DNA of 64,000 nucleotides from the NCBI RefSeq assembly GCF_029382225.1, contig NZ_JARLTC010000007.1, positions 186,001-250,000 of the forward strand, written 5' to 3'. Positions 8,351-16,725 of this stretch are shown piece after piece. Below the pieces are notes generated by a model, which saw nothing but the letters and a program-made list of their open reading frames with translations, had not been told where the DNA came from and ran no database searches. Source of the stretch: Spongiactinospora sp. TRM90649. GTDB lineage: Bacteria > Actinomycetota > Actinomycetes > Streptosporangiales > Streptosporangiaceae. The translations under genes were made by a program, and so were the position numbers. Within the stretch, counting starts at the first letter, position 1; each line of letters opens with the position of its first letter.

Positions 8351-9567
8351 CGATCGACGAGATGCTCAAGCGGACCATGCGCGAGTGGTCGGAGGAGGCG
8401 CGGGTCCCCGCCGACCTGGCGGACCGGGCGATCAGGCGGCGCACCCGCCGGCGGGTACGGGTGGGGGCGACGTTCGCGGGGGCCGTCGCCGCGGCCGTCG
8501 CGGCGGTCATCGTGGTGCCGGGCGTGGTCGGCGGGGGCACGGCGGTGCTCACGACCCCGATCACCGCGACGCCGGAGCCGCCCACGGACTACGGCGTCAG
8601 CGCCGACCCGGACGCCTCGCCGCCGAAGGGACGGCTGATCGGGGCGCACGACGTGGCGGCGTTCGCCTACAGCGTCTGGTCAGAGCGGAAGATCTCCGCG
8701 GAGCGGCAGGTCAACGTCGACACCTGGTACCTGTTCGACGACGCGGCCCAGGAGTACAGGAAGACCGAGTGGGCGCACCTGGACATCGCGCGGGGCGGCG
8801 ACCAGGTCGCGGTGCTGGAGCCGTACGGCACGACCCGCGTCGGGCTGCTCGACCGGAAGGGCGGCGAGGTCCGCTGGATCGAACTGGGACAGAAGCCCGG
8901 GTCCGTGCAGTGGTCCCCCGACGGCAGGCGGCTGCTCCTCACCACCTACAGCGCCGACCCCGACGAGAGGGAGGTCCCGAAGGACAACAGCGAGTACATG
9001 CTGCCGCCCAGCCGTAACGGTTACGTCATCCTGGAGGTGGAGAGCGGGACGTCCCGCTTCTTCCCGCTCGCCGAACCGGAGAGCCAAGGCAGCGGGCGGC
9101 GTGACGACGTGCGGTGGAGCTGGGACGGCGGCCTGGTCTCGATCGCCCCGGTCTTCGGCCAGAACGACCGGAGGTACATGGACCTTGAGGGCAAGGCCGC
9201 GTCGGCCCCGCCACTGGAGACCAAGGTCTACCAGCAGGCCGGTAAGTCTCCCGACGGGCGGCGACTGGCCGACGAGAGTCCAGACAAGTCAGCCATAACA
9301 GGCGTTCGCGACATCGCGAGTGGCAAGGTCACGCCGGTCCGCCCGCTCAATGGGCACTGGGTCGAGCAGCTCGCGGCCTGGGCGGGCAACGACCACCTCA
9401 TCGCGTGGGCCTGCGAGAGCGACGGCGGGTCGGGATGCGTCAAGAGCGAGTTCCGCAACCGCCTCGTCCTGGTCGCCGCCGACGGCAGCACCCTCGAACC
9501 CCTCACCGGGTACCGGGAGAACAGCCAGAAGCCCGGCTCCTGGATCCCTCTCTTCACCCGCCGCTGA
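8347..9567 (+). CDS. Membrane-anchored beta-propeller protein, probable anti-sigma partner
   Basis: The 406-residue protein has a short cytoplasmic N-terminal segment (M-T-I-D-E-M-L-K-R-T-M-R-E-W), one transmembrane helix (A-G-A-V-A-A-A-V-A-A-V-I-V-V-P-G, about residues 46-62) and a ~330-residue extracytoplasmic part with TolB/WD40-like blades (S-x-D-G-R-R-L-L-L). It overlaps the sigma gene by four bases. This arrangement is common for SigE-family operons and suggests the N terminus restrains the sigma factor while the propeller senses an outside signal. No zinc-binding anti-sigma motif (HxxxCxxC) is visible. Confidence 0.72.
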   Translation: MTIDEMLKRTMREWSEEARVPADLADRAIRRRTRRRVRVGATFAGAVAAAVAAVIVVPGVVGGGTAVLTTPITATPEPPTDYGVSADPDASPPKGRLIGAHDVAAFAYSVWSERKISAERQVNVDTWYLFDDAAQEYRKTEWAHLDIARGGDQVAVLEPYGTTRVGLLDRKGGEVRWIELGQKPGSVQWSPDGRRLLLTTYSADPDEREVPKDNSEYMLPPSRNGYVILEVESGTSRFFPLAEPESQGSGRRDDVRWSWDGGLVSIAPVFGQNDRRYMDLEGKAASAPPLETKVYQQAGKSPDGRRLADESPDKSAITGVRDIASGKVTPVRPLNGHWVEQLAAWAGNDHLIAWACESDGGSGCVKSEFRNRLVLVAADGSTLEPLTGYRENSQKPGSWIPLFTRR

Positions 9568-9836
9568 CCGTCGGAGAGCTTGACCGGCGGTCTGACAGGG
9601 GTGTCTCCACGGGCCTCAGGAACGCCGTAGGGGCTCAGCGGCGTCGAGTCGTACCGTGGGTGGGGCCGGGCGTTCTCGGCGGGCCTCAGCGGCTTCTGCG
9701 GGTGGCACGGGTACGGCCCGCGCCTCGGGTCTCCTGGCGGAGATCCGCGGTGCGGGCCGGACGTCGTGCCGGATCGGGGCCGGGAACTGGTCTGGAGCAT
9801 GTATCGGGGGACCGGCGCCCGCCGACTCGCCCGTCG
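9568..9836. other. Convergent intergenic region
   Basis: These 269 bases lie between two convergent genes. They have GC-rich short self-complementary stretches but no strong terminator with a T run and no convincing ORF. Confidence 0.4.
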
Positions 9837-10379
9837 TCAGGACAACCTGTTGGCGATGTCCTCCGCCTGCCGGTTCGCGTTGTGCCCGGCGGCGTCGGAC
9901 TTCTCCGCGATCTTGTCACCGGCCCGGCCCGCCTTCTCGCCCGCCCACTGCGAGGCGTCGGCGGCGGTCTCCTTGACCGTGCCCGCCACACTGCCGGCCA
10001 CGCTGTCGGTCCACTCCCGGGCGGCGGTGTTCTTGCGATAAATCATGAACCCCGCGGCTCCCAGGGCCAGCCCGCCGACCAGGATCATGATCGGCAGTCT
10101 GCGGGATCGCCTCGGCTTGGGATCGACCTTCCTGGCCGCCTCGCTCAGCATCGAGCTGACCCGGGGGGCGAGTTGGTCCTCGACCGAGTGGGCCGCCTGA
10201 TCTAGCCTGGGAGCAGCCCAGGTCCTCGCTTCGATGATCCGGCTCGCGGCCAGGTCGCGGGCCGATTCGGCCATCGGGCCGACCTGCAGCCTGGCACGCT
10301 CGTACTGGGCCTTCATCCGGCCCTGCCACGTCTCTGGTCGGATGACCATACCGCGGCGTCTCTTTTCTCTCAGGGACAC
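9837..10379 (-). CDS. YtxH/late-embryogenesis-like membrane protein
   Basis: This protein has 180 residues. The N-terminal half is charged and helical, there is one transmembrane helix at about residues 92-110 (L-P-I-M-I-L-V-G-G-L-A-L-G-A-A-G-F-M-I-Y), and the C-terminal tail is an Ala/Lys/Glu-rich amphipathic helix. This composition resembles YtxH and LEA-type stress proteins. The GTG at 10379 has GGAGG six bases upstream and fixes the start. The function is unknown; the family is usually general-stress related. It is divergent from the cyclophilin gene. Confidence 0.65.
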   Translation of the reverse strand: MSLREKRRRGMVIRPETWQGRMKAQYERARLQVGPMAESARDLAASRIIEARTWAAPRLDQAAHSVEDQLAPRVSSMLSEAARKVDPKPRRSRRLPIMILVGGLALGAAGFMIYRKNTAAREWTDSVAGSVAGTVKETAADASQWAGEKAGRAGDKIAEKSDAAGHNANRQAEDIANRLS

Positions 10380-10546
10380 GACAACCTCCCCTGTCGTTGG
10401 GGCCCCGTCACGACCCCTTCCCCTGCGAAGGCGCCTCAATCATGGAGGTCCGTGAGAGGATGCCGGGTGGCCTTTGGTGCCGCCGTCATGAAAACACGAT
10501 TGAATCCGCCTGCCGGGCAGGCGTAGTAAAAGGGGGCAGCCACCTC

Positions 10547-11077
10547 ATGGCTGACAAACTCATCGCAACCTTGCGTACCAACCTTGGCACGTTCAAGATC
10601 GAACTGTTCCCGAACCATGCGCCCAAGACCGTGCGCAACTTCGTGGAGCTCGCCGAGGGCACCCGGGAGTGGACTCACCCGGAGACCGGTGAGAAGACCA
10701 ACGCGAAGCTCTACGACGGCACGATCTTCCACCGGATCATCCCGACGTTCATGATCCAGGGCGGCGACCCGCTCGGTCAGGGCATCGGCGGCCCGGGATA
10801 CAAGTTCGACGACGAGATCCACCCCGATCTCTACTTCAACCGGCCGTACCTGCTGGCCATGGCCAACGCGGGCAAGCAGATGGGCCGGGGCACGAACGGG
10901 TCTCAGATCTTCATCACGGTCGGCCCGCAGCCGCACCTCAACGGTCAGCACACCATCTTCGGTGAGGTGATCGAGGGCACCGACGTCGTCGACCGGATCA
11001 GCCGTGTCGAGACCGGGCGCAACGCCCGCCCCGTCAAGGACGTCGTGCTCGAAGAAGTCACCATCGAGCGCGTCTGA
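10547..11077 (+). CDS. Peptidyl-prolyl cis-trans isomerase, cyclophilin type
   Basis: The 176-residue cytosolic cyclophilin shows the hallmark F-H-R-I-I-P-x-F-M-I-Q-G-G-D segment (catalytic Arg within F-H-R), N-G-S-Q-I-F-I-T and H-L-N-G-Q-H-T-I-F-G-E-V. It catalyses proline isomerisation during folding. There is no signal peptide. The start at 10547 gives M-A-D-K-L-I-A-T-L and follows an A-G-rich site; upstream in-frame codons lack coding character. Its position ahead of the rhomboid and crgA genes is the usual one near the actinobacterial origin. Confidence 0.93.
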   Translation: MADKLIATLRTNLGTFKIELFPNHAPKTVRNFVELAEGTREWTHPETGEKTNAKLYDGTIFHRIIPTFMIQGGDPLGQGIGGPGYKFDDEIHPDLYFNRPYLLAMANAGKQMGRGTNGSQIFITVGPQPHLNGQHTIFGEVIEGTDVVDRISRVETGRNARPVKDVVLEEVTIERV

Positions 11078-11085
11078 ACGGACCC

Positions 11086-11115
11086 GGCGGCGGCCCCTCC
11101 GTGCGGGCCGCCGCC
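11086..11115 (+). terminator. Hairpin terminator after the cyclophilin gene
   Basis: Perfect 11-base arms GGCGGCGGCCC and GGGCCGCCGCC enclose an eight-base loop, nine bases after the stop codon. The T run is absent, as is usual in very GC-rich actinomycetes. Confidence 0.7.
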
Positions 11116-11172
11116 CCCCACCGGCCTATCGGGGCGGCGCGCGCATGCGCGAAGGTGAATAGGCTGGCAGTC

Positions 11173-11181
11173 TGTGGATAA
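11173..11181 (-). promoter_or_regulatory. DnaA-box-like site
   Basis: An exact TGTGGATAA (reverse complement of the consensus DnaA box TTATCCACA) lies 31 bases before the rhomboid gene. A second copy lies just after that gene at 12163. Confidence 0.5.
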
Positions 11182-11211
11182 GCGCACGGTCGAAGGGGCC
11201 CTCAGTACGCG

Positions 11212-12099
11212 ATGACCACTCAGCCGCCCATCCCGCCCACGTCCCCCGATCAGCCGGGGGCCAACGCGGTGCCCACGTGTTTCCGGCATCCCGACCGGGA
11301 GACCTACGTCCGCTGCCAGCGCTGTGAGCGTCCGATCTGCCCGGACTGCATGCGTGAGGCCGCGGTCGGCCACCAGTGCGTCGAATGCGTCCGCGAGGGC
11401 GGCAGAACCATCCGGCAGGCCAAGGCGGTGTTCGGCGGGCAGGCCGTCGCCGTGCCACGGGTCACCTACGCGCTGCTCGCCCTCAACCTGGTCGCCTACG
11501 TCATCGAGACGTTCTTCACCGTGCAGGTCATCGGCTACTTCGCGATGGACTCGGCGTCCGTCGCCGTCAACGGCGAGTGGTACCGGCTGATCACCAGCGC
11601 CTTCCTGCACCTGCCGCTGACCTCCGGCGGGCTCGCCCTCACCCACATCCTGTTCAACATGTGGGCACTGTGGGTGATCGGCCCCGAACTGGAGCGCCGG
11701 CTGGGCTCGGCCCGCTTCGCCGCGCTCTACCTGGCCTCCGCCCTGGGCGGCTCGGTGGCGATCTACCTGCTCGGCGTGGGCGCGGTGGGAGCCTCCGGCG
11801 CCATCTACGGCCTGTTCGGGGCGCTGTTCGTGGTGGGCAGACGGCTCGGCTACGACGTGCGCGGCGTGCTCTGGCTGATCGGCATCAACGTCGCCATCAC
11901 CTTCCTGCTCGGCTCGATCATCAGCTGGCAGGGACACCTGGGCGGCCTGGTCACCGGTGGCCTGGTGGCGGCCGTCCTCGCCTACGCGCCGAGCAAGAAC
12001 CGCGGCCTCGTGCAGTGGGCGGGCATCGCGGTGATCGTCGCCGTGCTGCTGCTCACGGTCGCGATCTTCCCGCCGTTCGCCGCGCTCGGCATGTTCTGA
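11212..12099 (+). CDS. Rhomboid-family intramembrane serine protease
   Basis: This 295-residue protein has a B-box-like zinc-binding N terminus (C-F-R-H-P-D-R-E-T-Y-V-R-C-Q-R-C, then C-P-D-C and H-Q-C-V-E-C; residues ~23-62) and a six- to seven-helix rhomboid core. The catalytic serine is in G-A-S-G (S195) and the catalytic histidine in Q-G-H-L-G-G (H242), so it should be active. Rhomboids cut transmembrane substrates within the bilayer; the substrate here is unknown. The gene is flanked by two exact DnaA boxes. Its neighbours ppiase and crgA match the usual actinobacterial order. Confidence 0.92.
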   Translation: MTTQPPIPPTSPDQPGANAVPTCFRHPDRETYVRCQRCERPICPDCMREAAVGHQCVECVREGGRTIRQAKAVFGGQAVAVPRVTYALLALNLVAYVIETFFTVQVIGYFAMDSASVAVNGEWYRLITSAFLHLPLTSGGLALTHILFNMWALWVIGPELERRLGSARFAALYLASALGGSVAIYLLGVGAVGASGAIYGLFGALFVVGRRLGYDVRGVLWLIGINVAITFLLGSIISWQGHLGGLVTGGLVAAVLAYAPSKNRGLVQWAGIAVIVAVLLLTVAIFPPFAALGMF

Positions 12100-12162
12100 T
12101 CGGCTCGCCGGGCGCACCTGGGAAACGGCACGCCGATCCGGCGCCGGTCATCTTCCCCAGGC

Positions 12163-12171
12163 TGTGGATAA
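12163..12171 (-). promoter_or_regulatory. DnaA-box-like site
   Basis: An exact TGTGGATAA is followed closely by a degenerate copy (TGTGGAAAG). It lies in the 86-base gap between the convergent rhomboid and crgA genes. Confidence 0.45.
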
Positions 12172-12185
12172 AACTGTGGAAAGGT

Positions 12186-12437
12186 CTAACGCCAGCGGGT
12201 GGAGAGCACCACACCGAAGATGATGAACACAAACCCGATCAGCAGGTTCCAGTTTCCAAGAGTGCTGATGAACGGCGTGCCCGGCGGCACGATGTAGAAC
12301 ACCGCGATCCACACGATGCCGATGATCCACGCCGCGACCATGGTCGGTGCCAGCCAGCGCGGACTGACCTTGACCGCCTCGGTCTTGGCGGGCGGCGTGT
12401 AGACCGCCTTCTTGCGCGTCGTCTTGGACTTGGGCAC
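12186..12437 (-). CDS. crgA: Cell division protein CrgA
   Basis: An 83-residue two-helix membrane protein with a basic N terminus (M-P-K-S-K-T-T-R-K-K), helix 1 at W-L-A-P-T-M-V-A-A-W-I-I-G-I-V-W-I-A and helix 2 at L-L-I-G-F-V-F-I-I-F-G-V-V-L-S. This matches CrgA in size and pattern. In actinomycetes CrgA coordinates FtsZ-ring function and septal peptidoglycan synthesis by contacting FtsI/FtsQ-type proteins. It sits next to the trpG-type gene and the pknB cluster, as in most relatives. The start has an AGGAG-like site in the divergent leader. Confidence 0.93.
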   Translation of the reverse strand: MPKSKTTRKKAVYTPPAKTEAVKVSPRWLAPTMVAAWIIGIVWIAVFYIVPPGTPFISTLGNWNLLIGFVFIIFGVVLSTRWR

Positions 12438-12553
12438 TGGAATCTCCTGGGGTGGGGTGCGCCGGGAACCGACGAACGCTCCCGATGCTTACTTGGCTAG
12501 CGTAATCGCTGGCAAGCGAAGACCGCTGTAAGGATAGTCCGCGGAGAGAGGCC

Positions 12554-13135
12554 ATGGCGATTCCCCGGGTACTGGTCGTGGACAACCACGATAGTTTCGT
12601 CCACAACATCGTCCAGTATCTCCGCGAACTGGGCGCCGACTGCGACGTCCGTCCGAGAGACGAAGTGACGGCCGACGCCGGGGCGTCCGGGTTCGACGGC
12701 GTGCTGATCAGCCCTGGTCCGGGCACGCCCGAGGCGGCCGGGGTGAGCGTGTCGCTGGTCCGCCGCTGCGCCGAGATCGGGGTGCCGCTGCTCGGCGTCT
12801 GCCTCGGCCACCAGGCCATCGCGGTCGCCTACGGCGGCGCCGTGGGCCGCGCCCGGACCCTCATGCACGGCCGCACCAGCGCCATCACCCACGACGGCGT
12901 CGGCGTGTTCGCGGGCATCCCCTCACCGGTCACGATGACCCGATACCACTCCCTGGCCGTACGCGCGCCCAGCCTGCCCGAGGATCTCCAGGTGACCGCC
13001 GTCGCCGAGGACGGCGAGGTGATGGGCCTGCGGCACCGCTCGGCGGCGATCGAAGGCGTGCAGTTCCACCCAGAATCGGTGCTGTCGGAGCACGGCCATC
13101 GAATGCTGGGCAACTGGTTGTCCGGAATCGTGTAA
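12554..13135 (+). CDS. Glutamine amidotransferase, anthranilate/aminodeoxychorismate synthase component II
   Basis: This 193-residue class I amidotransferase has the nucleophile in G-V-C-L-G-H-Q and the His-Glu pair in V-Q-F-H-P-E-S. It releases ammonia from glutamine for anthranilate (TrpG) or aminodeoxychorismate (PabA) synthesis; the two roles cannot be separated from this sequence. No synthase component I gene is adjacent. Its position between crgA and pknB is the standard one near the actinobacterial origin. A strong terminator follows. Confidence 0.9.
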   Translation: MAIPRVLVVDNHDSFVHNIVQYLRELGADCDVRPRDEVTADAGASGFDGVLISPGPGTPEAAGVSVSLVRRCAEIGVPLLGVCLGHQAIAVAYGGAVGRARTLMHGRTSAITHDGVGVFAGIPSPVTMTRYHSLAVRAPSLPEDLQVTAVAEDGEVMGLRHRSAAIEGVQFHPESVLSEHGHRMLGNWLSGIV

Positions 13136-13167
13136 CACCGGGCGCTCCCTGAACGACTAACCAGTGA

Positions 13168-13206
13168 GGCCCCCGCCGTTGCCCCCGAGCGGCGGGGGCC
13201 TTCTTC
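13168..13206 (+). terminator. Rho-independent terminator of the amidotransferase gene
   Basis: Perfect 11-base arms GGCCCCCGCCG and CGGCGGGGGCC are followed by TTCTTCTGTT, 33 bases after the stop. Confidence 0.85.
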
Positions 13207-13258
13207 TGTTCTCCCAGGCTTGTTTCTCCCAGGCGACCGCTGTCGCCCCCAAAACGAA

Positions 13259-13292
13259 CGAGGGCCCGCTCCCCGGTGGGAGCGGGCCCTCG
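13259..13292 (-). terminator. Strong terminator of the pknB operon
   Basis: A perfect 15-base inverted repeat (CGAGGGCCCGCTCCC / GGGAGCGGGCCCTCG) has a four-base loop. It ends six bases beyond the pknB stop and is followed on the minus strand by TTCGTTTTG. It terminates the leftward operon and may also insulate the rightward amidotransferase transcript. Confidence 0.88.
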
Positions 13293-13297
13293 CGCCG

Positions 13298-15142
13298 TCA
13301 GAAGTCGCCCTGCGGGTCGTCCTGCTCGGGGAAGGGCTCGCCGTCCGTCGGCTCCACGGTCGGGAAGTCGGTCGGCGGGACGTCGTCGTCCGTGGGCTCC
13401 TCGGTGGGCTGCTGCGGCTGCTCGGGGCCCGTGGAGACCAGGATCGTGACCGTCGTCTTCGGGTTGAGCTTGCTCCCGGCGGGCGGGCTGGTGCTGATCA
13501 CATTGCCCGCGGGGACGTCGGCGCTGGGCTGCTCGACCGTCTTGACCTGGAAGCCGGCCTGGGTGAGCGCCCGCTTGGCCTCCGCCAGGGTGTATCCGGC
13601 CAGGTCGGGCACCTCGATGCGATCCATCGGCACGAAGAGCTTGACCGTCGAGCCCTTCTCCACGGACTCACCGGCCTTCGGATCGGTCTGGTAGACCTTG
13701 TCCGGCGCGCGGTTGACGGCCTTGGCCGTCACGGTGGTGTTGAAGCCCGCCTTCTCCAGCGCCGTCTTGGCGTCTTCGAGGGACTGGTTGACCACGTCGG
13801 GCACCTTGACCTTCTCGACGCCCTTGGAGACCTTGAGCTTCACCTCGCTCTGCGTGGCCACCTGGCTCCCCGCGGGCGGGTCGGTGCCGATCACCTGGCC
13901 CTCGTCGAACTCGTCGCTGTTCTCCGTCACCTTGACGACCTTCAGCCCCGCCTCGGTCAGCTCCTTGGTGGCGGCGGCGGCCTCCTGGGAGGAGACGTCG
14001 GGGATCGTGACCGTCGTGGCGGCGGGGGTGTCGCTCGGCGAACTGAGATAGAGCCAGCCGACCCCGATGAACGCGCCGATGATCAGCAGTGGCACCAGGA
14101 TCCACAGGGTGGTGCGCAGCGCGGTGTTGCCCTTGGGGGCCGCCCGCCTGCGCCCGCCTCCGCGGGTCTCCTCGCCGTACTCGTAGTCGGGGATGGCGCC
14201 GGTGCGCTGCGTCGCCGGGCCGCCCGCGCCCGGGGCGACCATGGTGCGGCCGCCGTAGTCGCCGGCGCTGATCGCCATCGTCTGCTGCGGGGCGTCGACC
14301 GGCATCCCGGACATGGCCCGCTGGAGCTCGGCCCGCATCTCACCGGCGCTCTGGTAGCGGTGCGCGGGGTCCTTGGCCATCGCCTTGAGCACGATCGTGT
14401 CTGCCCACATGGGGATCTCACGGTCGATCTGCGACGGCGGGATCGGCTCCTCCCTGACGTGCTGGTAGGCGATCGCCACCGGAGAGTCGCCGGTGAACGG
14501 CGGCTGCCCGGTCAGTAGCTCGTACAGCACACAGCCGGTGGAGTAGACGTCGCTGCGGGCGTCGACCCGCTCGCCCCTGGCCTGCTCCGGCGAGAGGTAC
14601 TGGGCGGTGCCGATCACCTGGGCGGTCTGGGTCATGGTGGAGGCGCCGTCGGCCATCGCCCTGGCGATGCCGAAGTCCATCACCTTGACGTCGCCCGCCC
14701 GGGTGATCATCACGTTGGCGGGCTTGATGTCGCGGTGCACGATGCCGCCGCGGTGGCTGTAGTCGAGGGCCCGCAGGATGCCGTCCACCAGCTCGCCGGC
14801 CCGCTCGGGGAGCAGCCGCCGGTCGGCGCGGAGCAGGTCGCGCAGCGTCCGCCCGTCGACGTACTCCATCACGATGTACGGCACCGGCGTGCCGTCCATC
14901 ATGTCCTCGCCGGTGTCGTAGACCGCGATGATCGACGGGTGGTTCAGCGACGCGGCCGACTGCGCCTCACGGCGGAACCTGGCCTGGAACGTGTGGTCCC
15001 TGGCGAGGTCCGAGCGGAGGGTCTTGATCGCGACTACACGGTCCAGTCGGATGTCCCTGGCGCGGTACACCTCGGCCATGCCGCCGCGCCCGACGATCCC
15101 GTCGAGCTCATAGCGACCACCGAGTAGCCGAGGCTGAGTCAT
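13298..15142 (-). CDS. pknB: Serine/threonine protein kinase PknB with four PASTA domains
   Basis: This 614-residue membrane kinase has a glycine-rich loop G-R-G-G-M-A-E-V, the ATP lysine K40 (V-A-I-K), the catalytic loop H-R-D138-I-K, and D-F-G-I-A. One transmembrane helix lies near residue 350 and about four extracellular PASTA repeats follow (each with a G-x-x-V-x-x-T-D-P-P-A-G-S-type end), which bind muropeptides or lipid II. PknB tunes cell-wall synthesis and division. I prefer the ATG at 15142 (M-T-Q-P-R-L-L-G-G-R-Y-E-L), which aligns with PknB starts; a GTG at 15151 is possible. It is the last gene of the operon and has a strong terminator. Confidence 0.95.
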   Translation of the reverse strand: MTQPRLLGGRYELDGIVGRGGMAEVYRARDIRLDRVVAIKTLRSDLARDHTFQARFRREAQSAASLNHPSIIAVYDTGEDMMDGTPVPYIVMEYVDGRTLRDLLRADRRLLPERAGELVDGILRALDYSHRGGIVHRDIKPANVMITRAGDVKVMDFGIARAMADGASTMTQTAQVIGTAQYLSPEQARGERVDARSDVYSTGCVLYELLTGQPPFTGDSPVAIAYQHVREEPIPPSQIDREIPMWADTIVLKAMAKDPAHRYQSAGEMRAELQRAMSGMPVDAPQQTMAISAGDYGGRTMVAPGAGGPATQRTGAIPDYEYGEETRGGGRRRAAPKGNTALRTTLWILVPLLIIGAFIGVGWLYLSSPSDTPAATTVTIPDVSSQEAAAATKELTEAGLKVVKVTENSDEFDEGQVIGTDPPAGSQVATQSEVKLKVSKGVEKVKVPDVVNQSLEDAKTALEKAGFNTTVTAKAVNRAPDKVYQTDPKAGESVEKGSTVKLFVPMDRIEVPDLAGYTLAEAKRALTQAGFQVKTVEQPSADVPAGNVISTSPPAGSKLNPKTTVTILVSTGPEQPQQPTEEPTDDDVPPTDFPTVEPTDGEPFPEQDDPQGDF

Positions 15143-15225
15143 TTCCTGCACTGTCCCTTACCGTTCATCATCGGGTGCCGGCGCGCCAACAGGCCGTCGG
15201 TGTCCATCATCGACCCCGTATCGCA

Positions 15226-16725
15226 TTACGTCTGCCCGTTCTGCGGGTTGGTGTCACCCGGATCGGGGGTGTCCGTCGGCGTCATCGTAGGTGTGGGGGT
15301 CTCTGTCGGCGTTGGCGTCGGGGTGGGGGTCGGTGTGGGCTTGGGAGTCGGCCTGCGCGTGGGCGTGGCCGACGAGCTTACGCTAACCGACACCGAGGGT
15401 GTCGGCCGCGACGACTTTACCGGGGGCGCGTTGGTACGCGTCCGTGTCGCGGGCCGTGTCCTGTTGGAGGGTTTGGACTTCGTCGGCTCGGTGGTCTCCA
15501 CCAACGGGGTCGGCTCCTCGTTGCCGCCCATGGGCTGCTGCGGGGACTGCGGGGGAAGCTGCGAGAGGGCCAGGCCGCCCAGCCCGACCACGGCGGCGCA
15601 GCCGGCAGTGGCGACCAGCACCGTGGTGCGGCGGCGACGGCGGCGCACCGGCCGCCCGGCGGGGGCCTCCGGCGTGTCGGGCACCGGATCGGGCGGCGAC
15701 CCGGCCGACGGCGTGGTGCTCTGCCCGGACGAGACCGGGACCCCGGTCACCGGGGTCGGCATCCCGGGGATGCGCGTGGGGTCGTAGAGGCCGGGCTCGC
15801 CGGGGGTGCCGCGTTCGACGAACGTGGCCCCGGAGTCGGCGCTCCGCCGTACCCGGTAGCCGGAGGGGTCGGTGAGGTTGCCCAGGTCGGCGCCGCCCGT
15901 GGAGGAGGTCAGCGACTCGCGCAGGGCGTAGGCGCGGTCCGCGACCTCGCCGGTGCCGGCCGGCCTACTGCCCGGGTCCTTGGCCAGCATGGCCAGCACC
16001 AGCGCGCGCACCGGCGCCGGGACGTCCTCGGGCAGCGGCGGCGGCGGGTCGTTGAGGTGCTGGAGCGCGATCCCCACGTGCGTGTCCGCGACGAACGGCG
16101 GGCGCCCGGCCAGGCACTCGTAAGCCACCACGCCGAGTGAATACAGGTCGGTGGACGGGGTGAGGGTCGCCCCCGACGCCTGCTCGGGGCTCACGTACTG
16201 GGCGGTGCCGAGCACGGTGCCGGTCTGGGTCACCGGCGCGGCCTCCAGCGCCCGCGCGATCCCGAAGTCGGTGATCTTGATCACTCCGGCCGGCGTGACC
16301 AGCAGGTTGCCCGGCTTGATGTCGCGGTGGATGATCCCCGAGGCGTGGGCCGTGGACAGCGCCCGCGCCGACTGGTGGATCACGTCGAGGGTGACGTCGG
16401 GGCTCAGCCGGTTGTTACGGGACAGGATCGAGGCCAGCGGCTCGCCGTGGACCAGCTCCATCACCAGATACGCGACGTCGGCGTGCTCGCCATAGTCGTA
16501 GACCTGGGCGATGCCGGGGTCGGACAGCCCGGCGGTGATCCGCGCCTCCGTGCGGAACCGCTGCCGGAACGCCGGGTCGGCGGCGACGTGCTGGCGCAGC
16601 AGCTTGACCGCGACCTCACGGCCGAGCAGCTCGTCGCGGGCCCGCCAGACCTCGCCCATCCCCCCGGTGGCGATCCGGCCCACCAGGAGGTAGCGATTGC
16701 CCAGCGTGGGCCCTCGCGAGCTCAT
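15226..16725 (-). CDS. pknA: Serine/threonine protein kinase, PknA-type
   Basis: This protein has 499 residues. The kinase domain has G-T/G-G-M-G-E-V, the ATP lysine K41 (V-A-V-K), H-R-D135-I-K-P-G-N and D-F-G-I-A. A basic juxtamembrane stretch and one transmembrane helix (T-V-L-V-A-T-A-G-C-A-A-V-V-G-L-G-G-L-A, near residue 375) follow. The outer tail is low-complexity, rich in Thr-Pro and Ser, with a run of P-T repeats near the end and no PASTA domain. It partners PknB in controlling growth. The ATG overlaps the pbpA stop (ATGA), so they are coupled. The P-T run is a probable wall-spanning linker. Confidence 0.93.
   Translation of the reverse strand: MSSRGPTLGNRYLLVGRIATGGMGEVWRARDELLGREVAVKLLRQHVAADPAFRQRFRTEARITAGLSDPGIAQVYDYGEHADVAYLVMELVHGEPLASILSRNNRLSPDVTLDVIHQSARALSTAHASGIIHRDIKPGNLLVTPAGVIKITDFGIARALEAAPVTQTGTVLGTAQYVSPEQASGATLTPSTDLYSLGVVAYECLAGRPPFVADTHVGIALQHLNDPPPPLPEDVPAPVRALVLAMLAKDPGSRPAGTGEVADRAYALRESLTSSTGGADLGNLTDPSGYRVRRSADSGATFVERGTPGEPGLYDPTRIPGMPTPVTGVPVSSGQSTTPSAGSPPDPVPDTPEAPAGRPVRRRRRRTTVLVATAGCAAVVGLGGLALSQLPPQSPQQPMGGNEEPTPLVETTEPTKSKPSNRTRPATRTRTNAPPVKSSRPTPSVSVSVSSSATPTRRPTPKPTPTPTPTPTPTETPTPTMTPTDTPDPGDTNPQNGQT

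Noticed and set aside
15200..15787. Rightward frame with a Val-Gly repeat
   Set aside because: It is the antisense of the Thr-Pro repeat in the PknA tail.
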